A stretch of DNA of 64,000 bases from Nostoc piscinale CENA21 (GTDB lineage: Bacteria > Cyanobacteriota > Cyanobacteriia > Cyanobacteriales > Nostocaceae): contig NZ_CP012036.1 of the NCBI RefSeq assembly GCF_001298445.1, forward strand, positions 1,097,091 through 1,161,090, given 5' to 3'. Of the stretch, positions 1-9,289 are shown in pieces. Position 1 is the first letter of the stretch; each line of letters opens with the position of its first letter. The position numbers and the translations under genes are program-made. The notes under the pieces were generated by a model. The model did not search any database. It saw only the letters and a list, made by a program, of their open reading frames with translations, and was not told where the DNA came from.

Positions 1-359
1 TTTTTTAACAGTTCTATAAACTCTCTCATCATTAGATAAAACTGAGAAAACCTAAAATTTTATTTATCTACATAAAAATAAAAACACTCAAAATTTGAGT
101 GCTTTGTATCTCATAATCTTGACAATTTTAACAACACAATATTTTCACTAAAGTCAAAATCTTATGATTAATTTAATATTGATGACTAAATCTCTAGAAG
201 CGAACTGCTAGAACAACGATTTTTCAACCTCTAGCAAGGGAAATATATCCAACGATAGAAATATAAACTAGCTCTTGATAGATTTTCTTTACCAAGAGCA
301 GGATGGCATAATACCGAAGTAGAAAGCAACACATTGTAAATCTTTAAATTCAAACTTTT
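1..359. other. AT-rich intergenic region, no gene seen
   Basis: No convincing reading frame. A short palindrome at 85-101 (8-bp arms CACTCAAA/TTTGAGTG) could be a weak terminator for a gene to the left or part of the amylase leader. No clear Shine-Dalgarno sequence precedes the ATG at 360. Confidence 0.5.
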
Positions 360-2288
360 ATGGTGCAAACACCTCCATCCCAATTCTCACCAGAGCAGTA
401 CAAAGTAGAATCATCCACAGCCGAAGTCGAAGCTCTCATCGAAACCCCACCATCAGATACAGAACTTAATTTAGAATTTCTTTACACCAGAGATATTGAA
501 TTTCGCCAAGAAACCATCTACTTTATCGTTGTTGATCGCTTTCATGATGGCGACCCCGAAAATAGCGAAGGTATTAACCCAGAATTGTATGATCCCACAG
601 GGCAGGACTGGGGTAAATATTGGGGCGGCGACTTGCAAGGTGTAATTGAAAAATTAGACTATCTCAAAAATATGGGAGTTACCGCTATTTGGTTAACTCC
701 TTTATTTGAGCAAGTAGAAGAATTATTTGTGGGAAATGCAGCCATACATGGCTATTGGACAAAAGATTTTAAACGCATCAATCCCAGGTATATTGGTAAA
801 GATGAAAACCCTTCATTAAATGAAACCCAAGAAACTAGAAATACTACCTTTGACCGCTTAATTGATGAGTTACATAAGCGGAATATGAAGTTAGTATTGG
901 ATATTGTTTGTAACCACAGTACCCCTGACACCAGTGGTAGTAAAGGTGAATTGTATGATGACGGCGTAAAAATTGCCGACTTCAATGATGATGTGAATAA
1001 CTGGTATCACCATTACGGTGAAGTGCAGAACTGGGAAGACGAATGGCAGGTGCAGAACTGTGAATTAGCTGGTTTAGCCACTTTCAACGAAAACAACAGT
1101 GAATATCGGGATTATATTAAATCTGCAATTAAACAATGGCTCGATAGGGGTGTAGATGCCCTGCGAGTAGATACTGTAAAACACATGCCCATCTGGTTTT
1201 GGCAAGAATTTACAGGTGATATGTATAATCACAGACCAGATGTGTTTATTTTTGGCGAATGGATTTATAGTGGGCCAAATGACGATCGCTCTCTAGAATT
1301 TGCCAATAATTCCGGGATGACTATTCTAGACTTTGGCTTGTGTGTTGCCATTCGCGCCGCCCTCGCCCAAGGTTCCGAAAATGGATTTCAAACAATTCAA
1401 TACATTTTTGATGAAGACTACCGCTACAACGGTGCAACCGAGTTAATTACCTTCATCGATAACCACGATATGCCACGCTTTCAATCGCTGAACCCTGACC
1501 CAGCGATGTTAAAAGTAGCGATCGCCCTAATTATGACATCCCGTGGTATTCCCTGCATTTATTACGGTACAGAACAGTATCTGCATAACGACACCAACGG
1601 CGGTAATGACCCCTACAACCGCCCCATGATGGAAAAATGGGACAACGATACCGAAATTTATCGTTACATCCGCTTACTTTCCGGCTTACGGCGGCTCAAC
1701 CCAGCCATTTCAATGGGTAGCCATTGGCAAAAATACATCACCCCCGATGTTTACTGCTACATCCGCCGTTATCGTGATTCCCTGTGTTTTGTCGCCCTCA
1801 ACCGCGGCGGCGAAGTCACATTGCCAGAAATCGAGACAGAATTACCCGACGGCGAACATACTTGTGTCATCAGCCGCAATAAATACGAAGTCAAAGATGG
1901 CAAAATTTACGACCTACACCTAGAAGAACGGGGAGTAATTGTCTTCAGCCACGTAGGCGAACGCATCAAAGGCCAAACCATAATTCGGGTGCAACTGAAT
2001 GGCGTACAGACCCAACCAGGGGAGATAATTGTTGTCACAGGTGACTGTCCAGAATTAGGCAACTGGGATATTAGCAAAGCTTATCCCCTAGAATATATCA
2101 ACACTAATACTTGGTTTGCCGAGATTCCCTTTGATGAAAGTGCAGGCAAATTAATTAGTTATAAATATGCCATGTGGCGCGAAGGGCGATCGCCCCTGCG
2201 GGAAAACACCACCCCCCGTCGTTGGGTAGTCGCCAAAGAAGGCACAGTCAAATGGCGCGACACCTGGGCAACAGGCAGAGAATCTTAA
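360..2288 (+). CDS. GH13 alpha-amylase family protein with C-terminal CBM20
   Basis: Alpha-glucan hydrolase or transglycosylase of glycoside hydrolase family 13, 642 residues. The (beta/alpha)8 catalytic domain covers roughly residues 45-520. The catalytic triad is visible: nucleophile Asp271 in RVDTVKH, acid/base Glu300 in FGEW and Asp370 in DNHD; the region I motif DIVCNH is near residue 180. The last about 100 residues (from GQTIIRVQL to GTVKWRDTW) look like a CBM20 starch-binding domain (VTGDCPELGNWD). No signal peptide is seen, so it probably acts on cytoplasmic glycogen or maltodextrin. Whether it is an amylase, a cyclomaltodextrinase-like enzyme or a glucanotransferase cannot be decided from sequence alone. 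It is a single gene with a pyrimidine-rich spacer downstream. Confidence 0.9.
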   Translation: MVQTPPSQFSPEQYKVESSTAEVEALIETPPSDTELNLEFLYTRDIEFRQETIYFIVVDRFHDGDPENSEGINPELYDPTGQDWGKYWGGDLQGVIEKLDYLKNMGVTAIWLTPLFEQVEELFVGNAAIHGYWTKDFKRINPRYIGKDENPSLNETQETRNTTFDRLIDELHKRNMKLVLDIVCNHSTPDTSGSKGELYDDGVKIADFNDDVNNWYHHYGEVQNWEDEWQVQNCELAGLATFNENNSEYRDYIKSAIKQWLDRGVDALRVDTVKHMPIWFWQEFTGDMYNHRPDVFIFGEWIYSGPNDDRSLEFANNSGMTILDFGLCVAIRAALAQGSENGFQTIQYIFDEDYRYNGATELITFIDNHDMPRFQSLNPDPAMLKVAIALIMTSRGIPCIYYGTEQYLHNDTNGGNDPYNRPMMEKWDNDTEIYRYIRLLSGLRRLNPAISMGSHWQKYITPDVYCYIRRYRDSLCFVALNRGGEVTLPEIETELPDGEHTCVISRNKYEVKDGKIYDLHLEERGVIVFSHVGERIKGQTIIRVQLNGVQTQPGEIIVVTGDCPELGNWDISKAYPLEYINTNTWFAEIPFDESAGKLISYKYAMWREGRSPLRENTTPRRWVVAKEGTVKWRDTWATGRES

Positions 2289-2569
2289 AAGTCTGAAGTC
2301 TGAAGTGTAAATACAACAAAGGCGAGACAGCCAAACTCCCCCTGTCTCCCTTGTCCTCCTTGTCCCCCTTGTCTCCCATTTCCCCCTCTCCCTTCGATTG
2401 ATTTGAGCGGAAAACAGGTGGCGTTATACATTAATAAAAGCATAGAGCTTCAGACAGAAAGTATGAATGCTAGGAATAATAATACTTTTCTTGCTGCCTT
2501 CTGCCTGCTGCCTCCTGCTTCTCACACCTGACCAACTAGGCTTGGTCTTTCACAGCGAAGGGTTTGGAA
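2289..2569. repeat. Heptamer repeats and polypyrimidine tract
   Basis: Just after the amylase stop there are two copies of a TCTGAAG heptamer (2291-2305), then a low-complexity CTCCCTTGTC-rich tract (about 2335-2396). Related tracts occur at 24165-24225, 34020-34070, 58400-58425 and 60495-60530. Nothing codes here. Confidence 0.6.
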
Positions 2570-4051
2570 ATGTTTGCTTCCTCAGAGACTCCTATAATTG
2601 CAGCCATTGTATTATTAGCTTTCGGAATTTTAGGTTGGGGCTTTTATCGCGCCAGACCTTTTGGAAAACTGGGAATCTTAGCCTGGTTGCAGTCAGTGGT
2701 TTTGATGACTCCCTGGCTGTTATTTTTTGGTTTGTTTGCTGCCGGCGTTTATCTCAACATTGTTGGCATATTGTTCTTAGTAGTAGCTTCTGCCGGATTG
2801 TACATCTACCTTGGCAGACAATTACGGGCGGCGGGACAAGATGCCATCCTCAAGCAACGGGCAACAGAAAGGCTGGCTGCTGATACCACACCAGAAGGTA
2901 ATACTGCATCACCAGTCACCGCCGAACTCAAAATTGAAGTATTATCAATTCCCGAAACTGACTTAAATGCTATTAAAGGCATTTTTGGTCTGGATACATT
3001 TTTCGCCACAGAAACGATCGCCTACCAAGAAGGCGCTATCTTTAAAGGTAATTTACGCGGCGAACCCCAAGAAGTTCACAACCGCCTCAGCGCCAACTTG
3101 CGAGAACGTCTGGGTGAGCAGTATCGCCTGTTTTTAGTAGAAAACACAGATGGTAAACCTGTGGTGATTGTACTGCCTAGCCGTAACGATCCCCGTCCCA
3201 CCACCGCAGGGCAGAAAGCATTCGCCGGGATTCTGCTCATCGCTACCATTGCTACCTGTTTAGAAACTGCCGGGTTACTCCTCAACTTTGATTTATTTGC
3301 CAACCCAGCCAAGTTAACCCAAGCCTTACCCATCGGCCTCGGCATTTTTGTCATTTTAATCGCCCACGAAATTGGTCATTGGGTATTAGCGCGGCGTTAC
3401 CAAGTCCGTCTTAGCTGGCCTTTCTTTTTACCTGCTGTACAAATTGGTTCTTTTGGTTCAATTACCCGCTTTGAGTCTCTCTTACCCAACCGCACTGCAT
3501 TATTTGATATTACTTTGGCAGGGCCGGCCGCTGGCGGTATCGTCTCTTTAATCATGTTAATTGCCGGGTTATTGCTTTCCCACCCAGGCAGTTTATTTCA
3601 ATTACCCAATCAATTTTTCCAAGGCTCCATTTTAGTCGGCAGCTTGGCGCGAGTCGTCCTCGGTTCCGCCTTACAATCACCCTTAGTTAACGTCCATCCT
3701 TTAGTAATTATTGGTTGGCTAGGCTTAGTCATCACCGCTTTAAATCTGATGCCAGCCGGTGCTTTAGATGGTGGACGCATCGTGCAAGCAATTTACGGGC
3801 GCAAAACTGCGGGAAGAACCACATTAGCCACTTTGATTTTGCTGGCGTTAGTTTCTCTCGGTAACACCTTGGCAATGTACTGGGCAATTGTCATTCTGTT
3901 TTTACAACGTGACTTAGAACGCCCCAGCTTAAACGAAATTAGCGAACCCGATGACGCTAGAGCCGCTTTAGGTCTGTTGGCACTATTCTTAATGATTGCC
4001 ACTCTTCTGCCTTTAACCCCCGGTTTAGCTGGGCGTTTAGGCATTGGGTAA
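2570..4051 (+). CDS. Site-2 protease family (M50) membrane metalloprotease, EGY-like
   Basis: Intramembrane zinc metalloprotease of the S2P/M50 family, 493 residues from ATG 2570 (a TTG lies two codons earlier; the ATG has GAAGGG upstream). There are two N-terminal transmembrane segments, a soluble region (about 80-215) and a C-terminal membrane core. The zinc motif HEIGH is at 266-270 and the third ligand, in the AGALDGGR motif, is Asp400. The NxxPxxxLDGG pattern and the long N-terminal soluble part match the EGY1/EGY2 proteins of chloroplasts and cyanobacteria. Substrate unknown. A bidirectional hairpin separates it from the convergent gene downstream. Confidence 0.9.
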   Translation: MFASSETPIIAAIVLLAFGILGWGFYRARPFGKLGILAWLQSVVLMTPWLLFFGLFAAGVYLNIVGILFLVVASAGLYIYLGRQLRAAGQDAILKQRATERLAADTTPEGNTASPVTAELKIEVLSIPETDLNAIKGIFGLDTFFATETIAYQEGAIFKGNLRGEPQEVHNRLSANLRERLGEQYRLFLVENTDGKPVVIVLPSRNDPRPTTAGQKAFAGILLIATIATCLETAGLLLNFDLFANPAKLTQALPIGLGIFVILIAHEIGHWVLARRYQVRLSWPFFLPAVQIGSFGSITRFESLLPNRTALFDITLAGPAAGGIVSLIMLIAGLLLSHPGSLFQLPNQFFQGSILVGSLARVVLGSALQSPLVNVHPLVIIGWLGLVITALNLMPAGALDGGRIVQAIYGRKTAGRTTLATLILLALVSLGNTLAMYWAIVILFLQRDLERPSLNEISEPDDARAALGLLALFLMIATLLPLTPGLAGRLGIG

Positions 4052-4068
4052 TTCTAAATTGGTTTTGC

Positions 4069-4103
4069 AAAAATGGGTAGGGTGTACAACCTTACCCATT
4101 TTT
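4069..4103. terminator. Bidirectional hairpin terminator
   Basis: Arms AAAAATGGGTA and TACCCATTTTT flank a short loop, giving a T-run on either strand. It lies between the convergent M50 protease and membrane-protein genes and ends within the stop codon of the latter. Confidence 0.75.
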
Positions 4104-5505
4104 ATTTACATTTAGTGATTAGCCAACCCAAGGCGGTAAAGCATAAAGTAGCGATCGCACTCCAGAAACAAGAGGCATACACAGGGTAGGATGGGTTGTT
4201 GAGAGAAACCAAGGGTATTGGTTGACTGATTTTATCGATGTGTTGGGTAATGATCCCAGAAGCGATCGCACCACCACCAAAGCCGATACCTAAGATTTGA
4301 ATCAGATTTCCTAGAGAGTGATCGCGTTCTGCTTGTTCTATTTCTACTATGCCGCGAATTGAGTCGATAGCTTGGCTTAACAATGCTGAACCGTGATGAA
4401 AGTAACCCAAGTCTGCGGTTATTTGTTGTTGGAAGTAAGGACTATTTTTTTGGCTGAAGGTTTCTAAAAAAGTAAGATCACTATTTGTTAAATCCCGAAT
4501 TTGCTGTAATCTTTCGTTGTAATTATTTGTGTTAATAATAATAGTGTTGTGATATTCTTCTAGATTTCGTAATAGACGAGTGTAGTTCAATGATAATTGA
4601 GGTAAGATTTTTAATTGTGTTTTTAAATCTTTTAAATTGAGATGATTTCTAAATTGTTTATCTTCTAGTTTTGGGAATTTTTCGAGAATTGTTTCTACTT
4701 CCAGATAAGCTAAATCTAAAGCTTTATATATTTCTCTGCTGTCTTTAAAAGCTTTGACTGATTTTGTCCGAAAGAACCATAAATCTAATAACTCTTGATA
4801 ACACTGATTAAACTTAGTATCTGCCTCTCCATCAGCAAATAACCAAATTAAAACATGTTGATAATTTCCTATCTGGCTAAATAAACCATATTCAAATATT
4901 GGACTACCAAATAATTCACCTTGGCGGTTAAATGACGATAGAGGGTAGCTGTGAAAGATAGATTTTAAACATTCTTTGGCTATTTGTTGGACTATTTTTT
5001 TATCTTTCGCGCCTGTTAACCAACCAGTAATTAGTAGAGTTTGACCGAGAAATAAAGGATTTTCTTTAACAATTAAGCAGTTGTGAGGATTTAATTTACT
5101 GAAAACAGCAATATCTAAGTCGTCTGTTTCAATGTTATTTTCTTTTTCTGGACGGCGTAGATTTAACCATAAACCGTAGCTGTCGTGAAGTCTTAAAGGA
5201 TAAGCAAAGCCTTTAATTAATAAGTCTTGATTTTGATGATCTAGAGAAATTTGACCATCAAATGTGACAGCATAGTTATCTTGTATTGGGTCTTTGAGTA
5301 AGTCAAGCCGGGGATTATTTGATTCTGTATCAACATTAATTAGACGTTGATATAAATGTAAATCTTTGTTGAGGGTTCTGTGGACTATTTCATCACCAGT
5401 TGTCCAAATCAAGTGTCTATCTATTTGTGATTTAGTTAAGTCAAGATTAGAAATTTTGTAAAGTTGGAAGGTGAATAAATGAATATTAGGTGCATAAATT
5501 TTCAT
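4102..5505 (-). CDS. Hypothetical protein with coiled coil and C-terminal membrane anchor
   Basis: 467 residues, family not recognised. The N-terminal about 260 residues look soluble (mixed alpha/beta, starting MKIYAPNIHLF), followed by helical, charged segments (about 265-400) likely to form a coiled coil. Two hydrophobic segments sit at the C-terminus (about 400-420, GIGFGGGAIASGI, and 440-463). The helix-then-two-TM ending, with a pattern ERDHSLGNLIQILGIG, is reminiscent of CorA-like membrane ends, but the GMN signature is absent. It is monocistronic, convergent with the protease gene. A C-terminally anchored cytosolic sensor or effector is possible; no function is assigned. Confidence 0.7.
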   Translation of the reverse strand: MKIYAPNIHLFTFQLYKISNLDLTKSQIDRHLIWTTGDEIVHRTLNKDLHLYQRLINVDTESNNPRLDLLKDPIQDNYAVTFDGQISLDHQNQDLLIKGFAYPLRLHDSYGLWLNLRRPEKENNIETDDLDIAVFSKLNPHNCLIVKENPLFLGQTLLITGWLTGAKDKKIVQQIAKECLKSIFHSYPLSSFNRQGELFGSPIFEYGLFSQIGNYQHVLIWLFADGEADTKFNQCYQELLDLWFFRTKSVKAFKDSREIYKALDLAYLEVETILEKFPKLEDKQFRNHLNLKDLKTQLKILPQLSLNYTRLLRNLEEYHNTIIINTNNYNERLQQIRDLTNSDLTFLETFSQKNSPYFQQQITADLGYFHHGSALLSQAIDSIRGIVEIEQAERDHSLGNLIQILGIGFGGGAIASGIITQHIDKISQPIPLVSLNNPSYPVYASCFWSAIATLCFTALGWLITKCK

Positions 5506-5640
5506 GATTGATTAGGCTATTTTTTTTTGTTGTCTTGACAGGTGTAGGTTTTTTACAAGGATGTGAGTATTCATTTACAGAGTCAGAAAATAAAAGCAGA
5601 CTCATAAAGTCAAACAGAGGCTCAAATGCTAAAAAATGAG

Positions 5641-5705
5641 TACCTCAAACAGTGGACACGTATGGTGTCAGAGAAAATGCCACATCTGTCGTTACCACAA
5701 GCAGG
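5641..5705 (+). pseudogene. Fragment of an IS4-like transposase N-terminus
   Basis: In one frame the stretch reads YLKQWTRMVSEKMPHLSLPQAG. The WxxxMPHLSLPQA pattern resembles the N-terminus of IS4-group transposases common in cyanobacteria, recalled from memory. The frame is not supported beyond about 20 residues and no terminal repeats are visible, so this is a remnant at best. Confidence 0.3.
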
Positions 5706-5839
5706 GTGCAGGGGGAGAAAAAGTTTCGTCTTTCTGCACAGATATGCTGAATCATAACTGATTTGCCGGACATGATATCATCATCAAAACCGCAAAAGTT
5801 TTAAGGAAAGCAGGCATTACAATTGTGAGGGTAAAAATA

Positions 5840-5979
5840 TGAAATGCGATCGCTCACATTGTGATTGTGATGGTTGAAAGATAATATGCGATCGCTCACA
5901 TTGTGATTGTGATGATTGAAAGATGAAATGCGATCGCTCACATTGTGATTGTGGCGGTTGAAAGATGAAATGCGATTGC
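5840..5979. repeat. 42-bp tandem repeat, 3.3 units, each carrying HIP1
   Basis: HIP1 octamers start at 5846, 5888 and 5930, exactly 42 bp apart, with a degenerate one (GCGATTGC) at 5972. Each is followed by TCACATTGTGATTGTG and a GTTGAAAGAT-like tail. The units are contiguous with no spacers, so this is not a CRISPR array. Confidence 0.9.
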
Positions 5980-6059
5980 AAAATTACATCTTAACTCTCT
6001 GCAAAGTACAAATAAGCTGTAACTTTAATGACAATTTCCTATACGCTCGTAGTGCAGAA

Positions 6060-7292
6060 TTACATGGTAATTGCTACTAAATCTCGTAACAGGCGACAAT
6101 TAGGTTGAATTAACTTACCGGAACGCAGCACTGCAACAGGAATGAGTCTTTGTTTCGCTTTTAATGGTTGTTCTATAGCGTCAAAAAGTAAACAATCCTC
6201 TTCAACTAACTTGAGAATTGTGATATCTGCAATAGAACCAACTTTTAAAGTGCCAATTTCTGCATCAGCTTTTAAAACGCGGGCTGGGTTGATGGTGACA
6301 GCAGCGATCGCATCTGTTAAATTTAGTCCCAATGCCATTAATTTAGAAATTCCACCACACAAACTATAATTCAGCGTTGAATCATCATGCAGTTTCTTGA
6401 AATTACCGTGAGCGTCACTGCTAATAGTGTGAGGAAATACACCTTGTGCCATCATTCGCTTTGCAGTATCAAAGCTGAATTTTAATCCATGTCCTAAATC
6501 TAATAATATGCCCCGATCAATCGCTGCAAACAACCATTCTGGAACTTGAGTGCGCTTTCCCATTAACCCATCTGGTTGACAACTGTAGCAGTGACCTAAA
6601 ATGTCTCCAGGTTTCATGTATGACAGTGCATTTTCTACTACCTTTTCGGGGTTTGGGCGATTAGCTTCGTCTACCGGAAACAATTCTCCAGTGTGAACAT
6701 ATAAGGGTAAATTAGTGCGATCGCCTACTTCTCTTGCTAATTTCAGTACGTCCATTCCCCAGCGTGATATTGAGCCAGAATCAGCGTGGACTTTAAAGCC
6801 GCGCACAATTTTGGGATTGGCTTGCGCTACTTTAATTAAGGTTTCTATATCTATTTTTTCGGGACTTTCTAACCCAGAAACTGTATCACCAATCCTTTGG
6901 GATGTGGCATGATTAACTAACAGAAAACTACGGACATCTGTTTGTGATTTCTCGACAATATCTGATTTAAAGCCAGTAAATGTAAACGGACTACTACTAC
7001 CTTGGTCAACAATTGTGGTTACACCAGCATTAATCCCAACATCATCGGACGGCACACCAAATGTTGTTGTCCATTCATAAACATGAACGTGTAAATCAAT
7101 AAACCCAGGACAGATTAAATAATTACCTGCTGCAAATGTTAGCTGGGATTTATAAGTTTTTAGTTGTTTGGTAATTGCGGCAATTTTGCCATCACGGATA
7201 GCAATATCAAAACGACCATTCAGTGATTGACTGGGGTCAATTACCCAGCCGTTAAGTAGTACTAAATCGTAATATTTTAGGTGATTTTCCAT
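6060..7292 (-). CDS. Amidohydrolase/deacetylase family metallohydrolase
   Basis: TIM-barrel metal-dependent hydrolase of the amidohydrolase superfamily, 410 residues. Visible metal ligands: His68 and His70 (DLHVH), probable carbamylated Lys167 (GFKVHAD), His200 (YVHTGE), His234 (LGHCYS) and Asp293 (SSDAHGN). N- and C-terminal segments (LVLLNGWVIDP; LKVGSIADITIL) form the usual beta-sandwich. This set fits the dihydroorotase-like N-acyl amino acid/deacetylase branch; substrate unknown. It lies 46 bp downstream of a class-V aminotransferase-like gene on the same strand, so the two probably form an operon for release and processing of an amino-acid-like compound (inference). Confidence 0.88.
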   Translation of the reverse strand: MENHLKYYDLVLLNGWVIDPSQSLNGRFDIAIRDGKIAAITKQLKTYKSQLTFAAGNYLICPGFIDLHVHVYEWTTTFGVPSDDVGINAGVTTIVDQGSSSPFTFTGFKSDIVEKSQTDVRSFLLVNHATSQRIGDTVSGLESPEKIDIETLIKVAQANPKIVRGFKVHADSGSISRWGMDVLKLAREVGDRTNLPLYVHTGELFPVDEANRPNPEKVVENALSYMKPGDILGHCYSCQPDGLMGKRTQVPEWLFAAIDRGILLDLGHGLKFSFDTAKRMMAQGVFPHTISSDAHGNFKKLHDDSTLNYSLCGGISKLMALGLNLTDAIAAVTINPARVLKADAEIGTLKVGSIADITILKLVEEDCLLFDAIEQPLKAKQRLIPVAVLRSGKLIQPNCRLLRDLVAITM

Positions 7293-7338
7293 AAAACCTC
7301 ACGGGGTTATCTTAACCCCGCATCTTGAAAAAGAGAAA

Positions 7339-8706
7339 TTAATCATCAGGAAGCTCTGCTATTTCTTGCAACAGATACAACAACTGATGAATTTCTTCGA
7401 CGGTGTTGTAGTGTGCTAAACCAATTCGCAGTAAACCACCACTATTTTCTACACCTAACCTCTCTATTAAACCTAGGGCATAAAAATGACCATGCCATGT
7501 AAAAATACCGCGATCGCCTAATGCTTTGGCGATAGTTTCAGGGGTTTTATTAGCTAGTCTTACACCTACTGTTGGTGTCCGCCAAGCTAAACGAGTCGAG
7601 TCGGTGATGCCATAGCAGCTTAACCCAGGAATTTCTGAGAGTCCAGCAATTAATTTGTGACTTAGTTCCCGTTCGTATTGTTGGATAGCTGACATGGCTG
7701 CAACTAACGCCGCACGCCGACTGTGATAGGCCGATGTGATACTTGCTGGTTCTGATGATTTGAGAAAGCGGGGACAACTAAAGGTTTGTAACCCTTCTTT
7801 ATCGGCTGCAATTAAAGCTGTAACTAGTTCATTATCAATTGCAGGTGCAACATGACAACCAAGTTTAGTTAAATAGTTAATTGCTGCAACTACCCCAGCT
7901 AAACCTTCATGATTCAAAGTCCCTGTTTCCCAACGTGAGGGAACTTCATCGGGTGCAGGTTTAACTTTATATGGTTGCAAACGTTCTAGATGTTCTCGTT
8001 TACCATACAAAATGCCAACGTGGGGGCCAAAGAATTTATAAGCAGAACAAGCTAAAAAGTCGCAATCTAAACTATGTACATTAATTGGGGCGTGGGGTGC
8101 ATAGTGAACTGCATCGACGAATACCCAAGCACCAACACTATGAGCTAAATTTGCGATCGCAGTAATATCATTAATCGTACCCACAGCGTTAGAAGCATAA
8201 CTGACGGCGACTAACTTTGTTTTTGGGTTAATCAACCGTTCTAGTTCATTCATGTTTAAGGTGCAGTCATCAACATTAATATCGACAACGCGGATAATTA
8301 CACCTTTTTCTTCCAACGCATACCAAGAAGAAACGTTGGCGTAGTGATCTAGCCGCGTCACAATAATTTCATCACCTGGCTGCAATTCTCGACCAATTGC
8401 CCGACTCAAACTAAAGGTGAGAGTGGTCATATTTGCACCAAATACCACCTCATCACTATCACATCCGAGAAAATCGGCGATCGCTGCACGAGCAGAGTTA
8501 ATAGTAGCATCTGTACGCGCACTGGTGGCAAAATACCCATGAGCATTAGCATTTGACCTCACCAGATAGTCATTCATCGCATCTAATACCGCCCCTGGTA
8601 CTTGAGTCCCACCCGGCCCATCGAAAAAAATAGCAGGTTGATTATTGATTTTTTGTGTTAGTGCTGGAAACTGGCTACGTATCCATTTCAAGTCAAGCGG
8701 TTCCAT
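7339..8706 (-). CDS. Cysteine desulfurase-like (class V aminotransferase fold) protein, VC1184-type
   Basis: PLP-dependent fold-type I protein, 455 residues. PLP-binding Lys224 lies in SAYKFFGPH, with Asp198/His201 (FVDAVHYAPH) contacting the cofactor. It resembles SufS/NifS-like enzymes, but the position of the desulfurase catalytic cysteine reads WHGHFYAL with no Cys. That matches the VC1184-type subfamily (TIGR01976, from memory), so cysteine desulfurase activity is doubtful; a lyase or epimerase is possible. Around residues 295-325 there is a segment (ALIAADKEGLQTFSCPRF) that looks like an insertion. It is the first gene of a likely two-gene operon with the amidohydrolase. Confidence 0.87.
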   Translation of the reverse strand: MEPLDLKWIRSQFPALTQKINNQPAIFFDGPGGTQVPGAVLDAMNDYLVRSNANAHGYFATSARTDATINSARAAIADFLGCDSDEVVFGANMTTLTFSLSRAIGRELQPGDEIIVTRLDHYANVSSWYALEEKGVIIRVVDINVDDCTLNMNELERLINPKTKLVAVSYASNAVGTINDITAIANLAHSVGAWVFVDAVHYAPHAPINVHSLDCDFLACSAYKFFGPHVGILYGKREHLERLQPYKVKPAPDEVPSRWETGTLNHEGLAGVVAAINYLTKLGCHVAPAIDNELVTALIAADKEGLQTFSCPRFLKSSEPASITSAYHSRRAALVAAMSAIQQYERELSHKLIAGLSEIPGLSCYGITDSTRLAWRTPTVGVRLANKTPETIAKALGDRGIFTWHGHFYALGLIERLGVENSGGLLRIGLAHYNTVEEIHQLLYLLQEIAELPDD

Positions 8707-9289
8707 CGCAGACTCCTAAGTTAATAATGTTTTACTTATATCTAGTTAGCGCCGCAGTTTATTCAAGGTAATGGCCAGTAATTTTATAACAGTAATATTT
8801 GATACAGAAATCATATTTGATTTCTCAAAAAAAATCAGGACACCTAGACAAGCTTTCTTTCCTACTCCCTATCTGCACAAATAAATTTAGAAATCAAACT
8901 GGATGCCTATATTTCTCCTGACTTTGATTAGGCTAGAATATCTCAGCAGAAAATATACTTGACCATCAGGTTCAAGATAACTATTAATTCCGTAAAAAGT
9001 GTTTCTGCTTAAATCTAGTTAATAATATTTAATTATTGGTAAGAATACAAAATACAGCAATAGTAGTTCTCAGAGCTTAATAACTCCTACTCCTAAAATA
9101 TTAAAATTTATATCCCAGAAAAGCTTGATTTATTCTTCAAAATTCAGACTTATGACTCCTGAATTCTTCATTTTTCTAGGCTCAAAGAACATTTACATGG
9201 AATTTTAATAGCAAAATTACCTATTAATTTATTTCGCTACAATTATTATAGTTCTTGTTGAAAATTACTGAATCAGTCTAATAGTTGAT
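8707..9289. other. Intergenic region with no gene
   Basis: About 580 bp of AT-rich sequence between divergent genes. It carries a degenerate GAATTCT/TGACTCC repeat block around 9139-9167, a sequence type seen also at 10885, 21665 and 56775. Promoters for both flanking genes must lie here, but I cannot place them with confidence. Confidence 0.4.

Larger units (their letters stand above)
5506..6059. other. Repeat-rich intergenic region
   Basis: No intact gene. It contains a probable transposase fragment (5641-5705) and a 42-bp HIP1-containing tandem repeat (5840-5979), described separately. This suggests an old insertion or rearrangement site. Confidence 0.5.

Noticed and set aside
2467..2883. 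138-codon frame overlapping the site-2 protease gene
   Set aside because: Different frame, Cys/Ser/Leu-rich nonsense composition, overlapped by the strongly supported protease.
5840..5979. Regular repeats resembling a CRISPR array
   Set aside because: Units are contiguous with no variable spacers, and no cas genes are present in the window.
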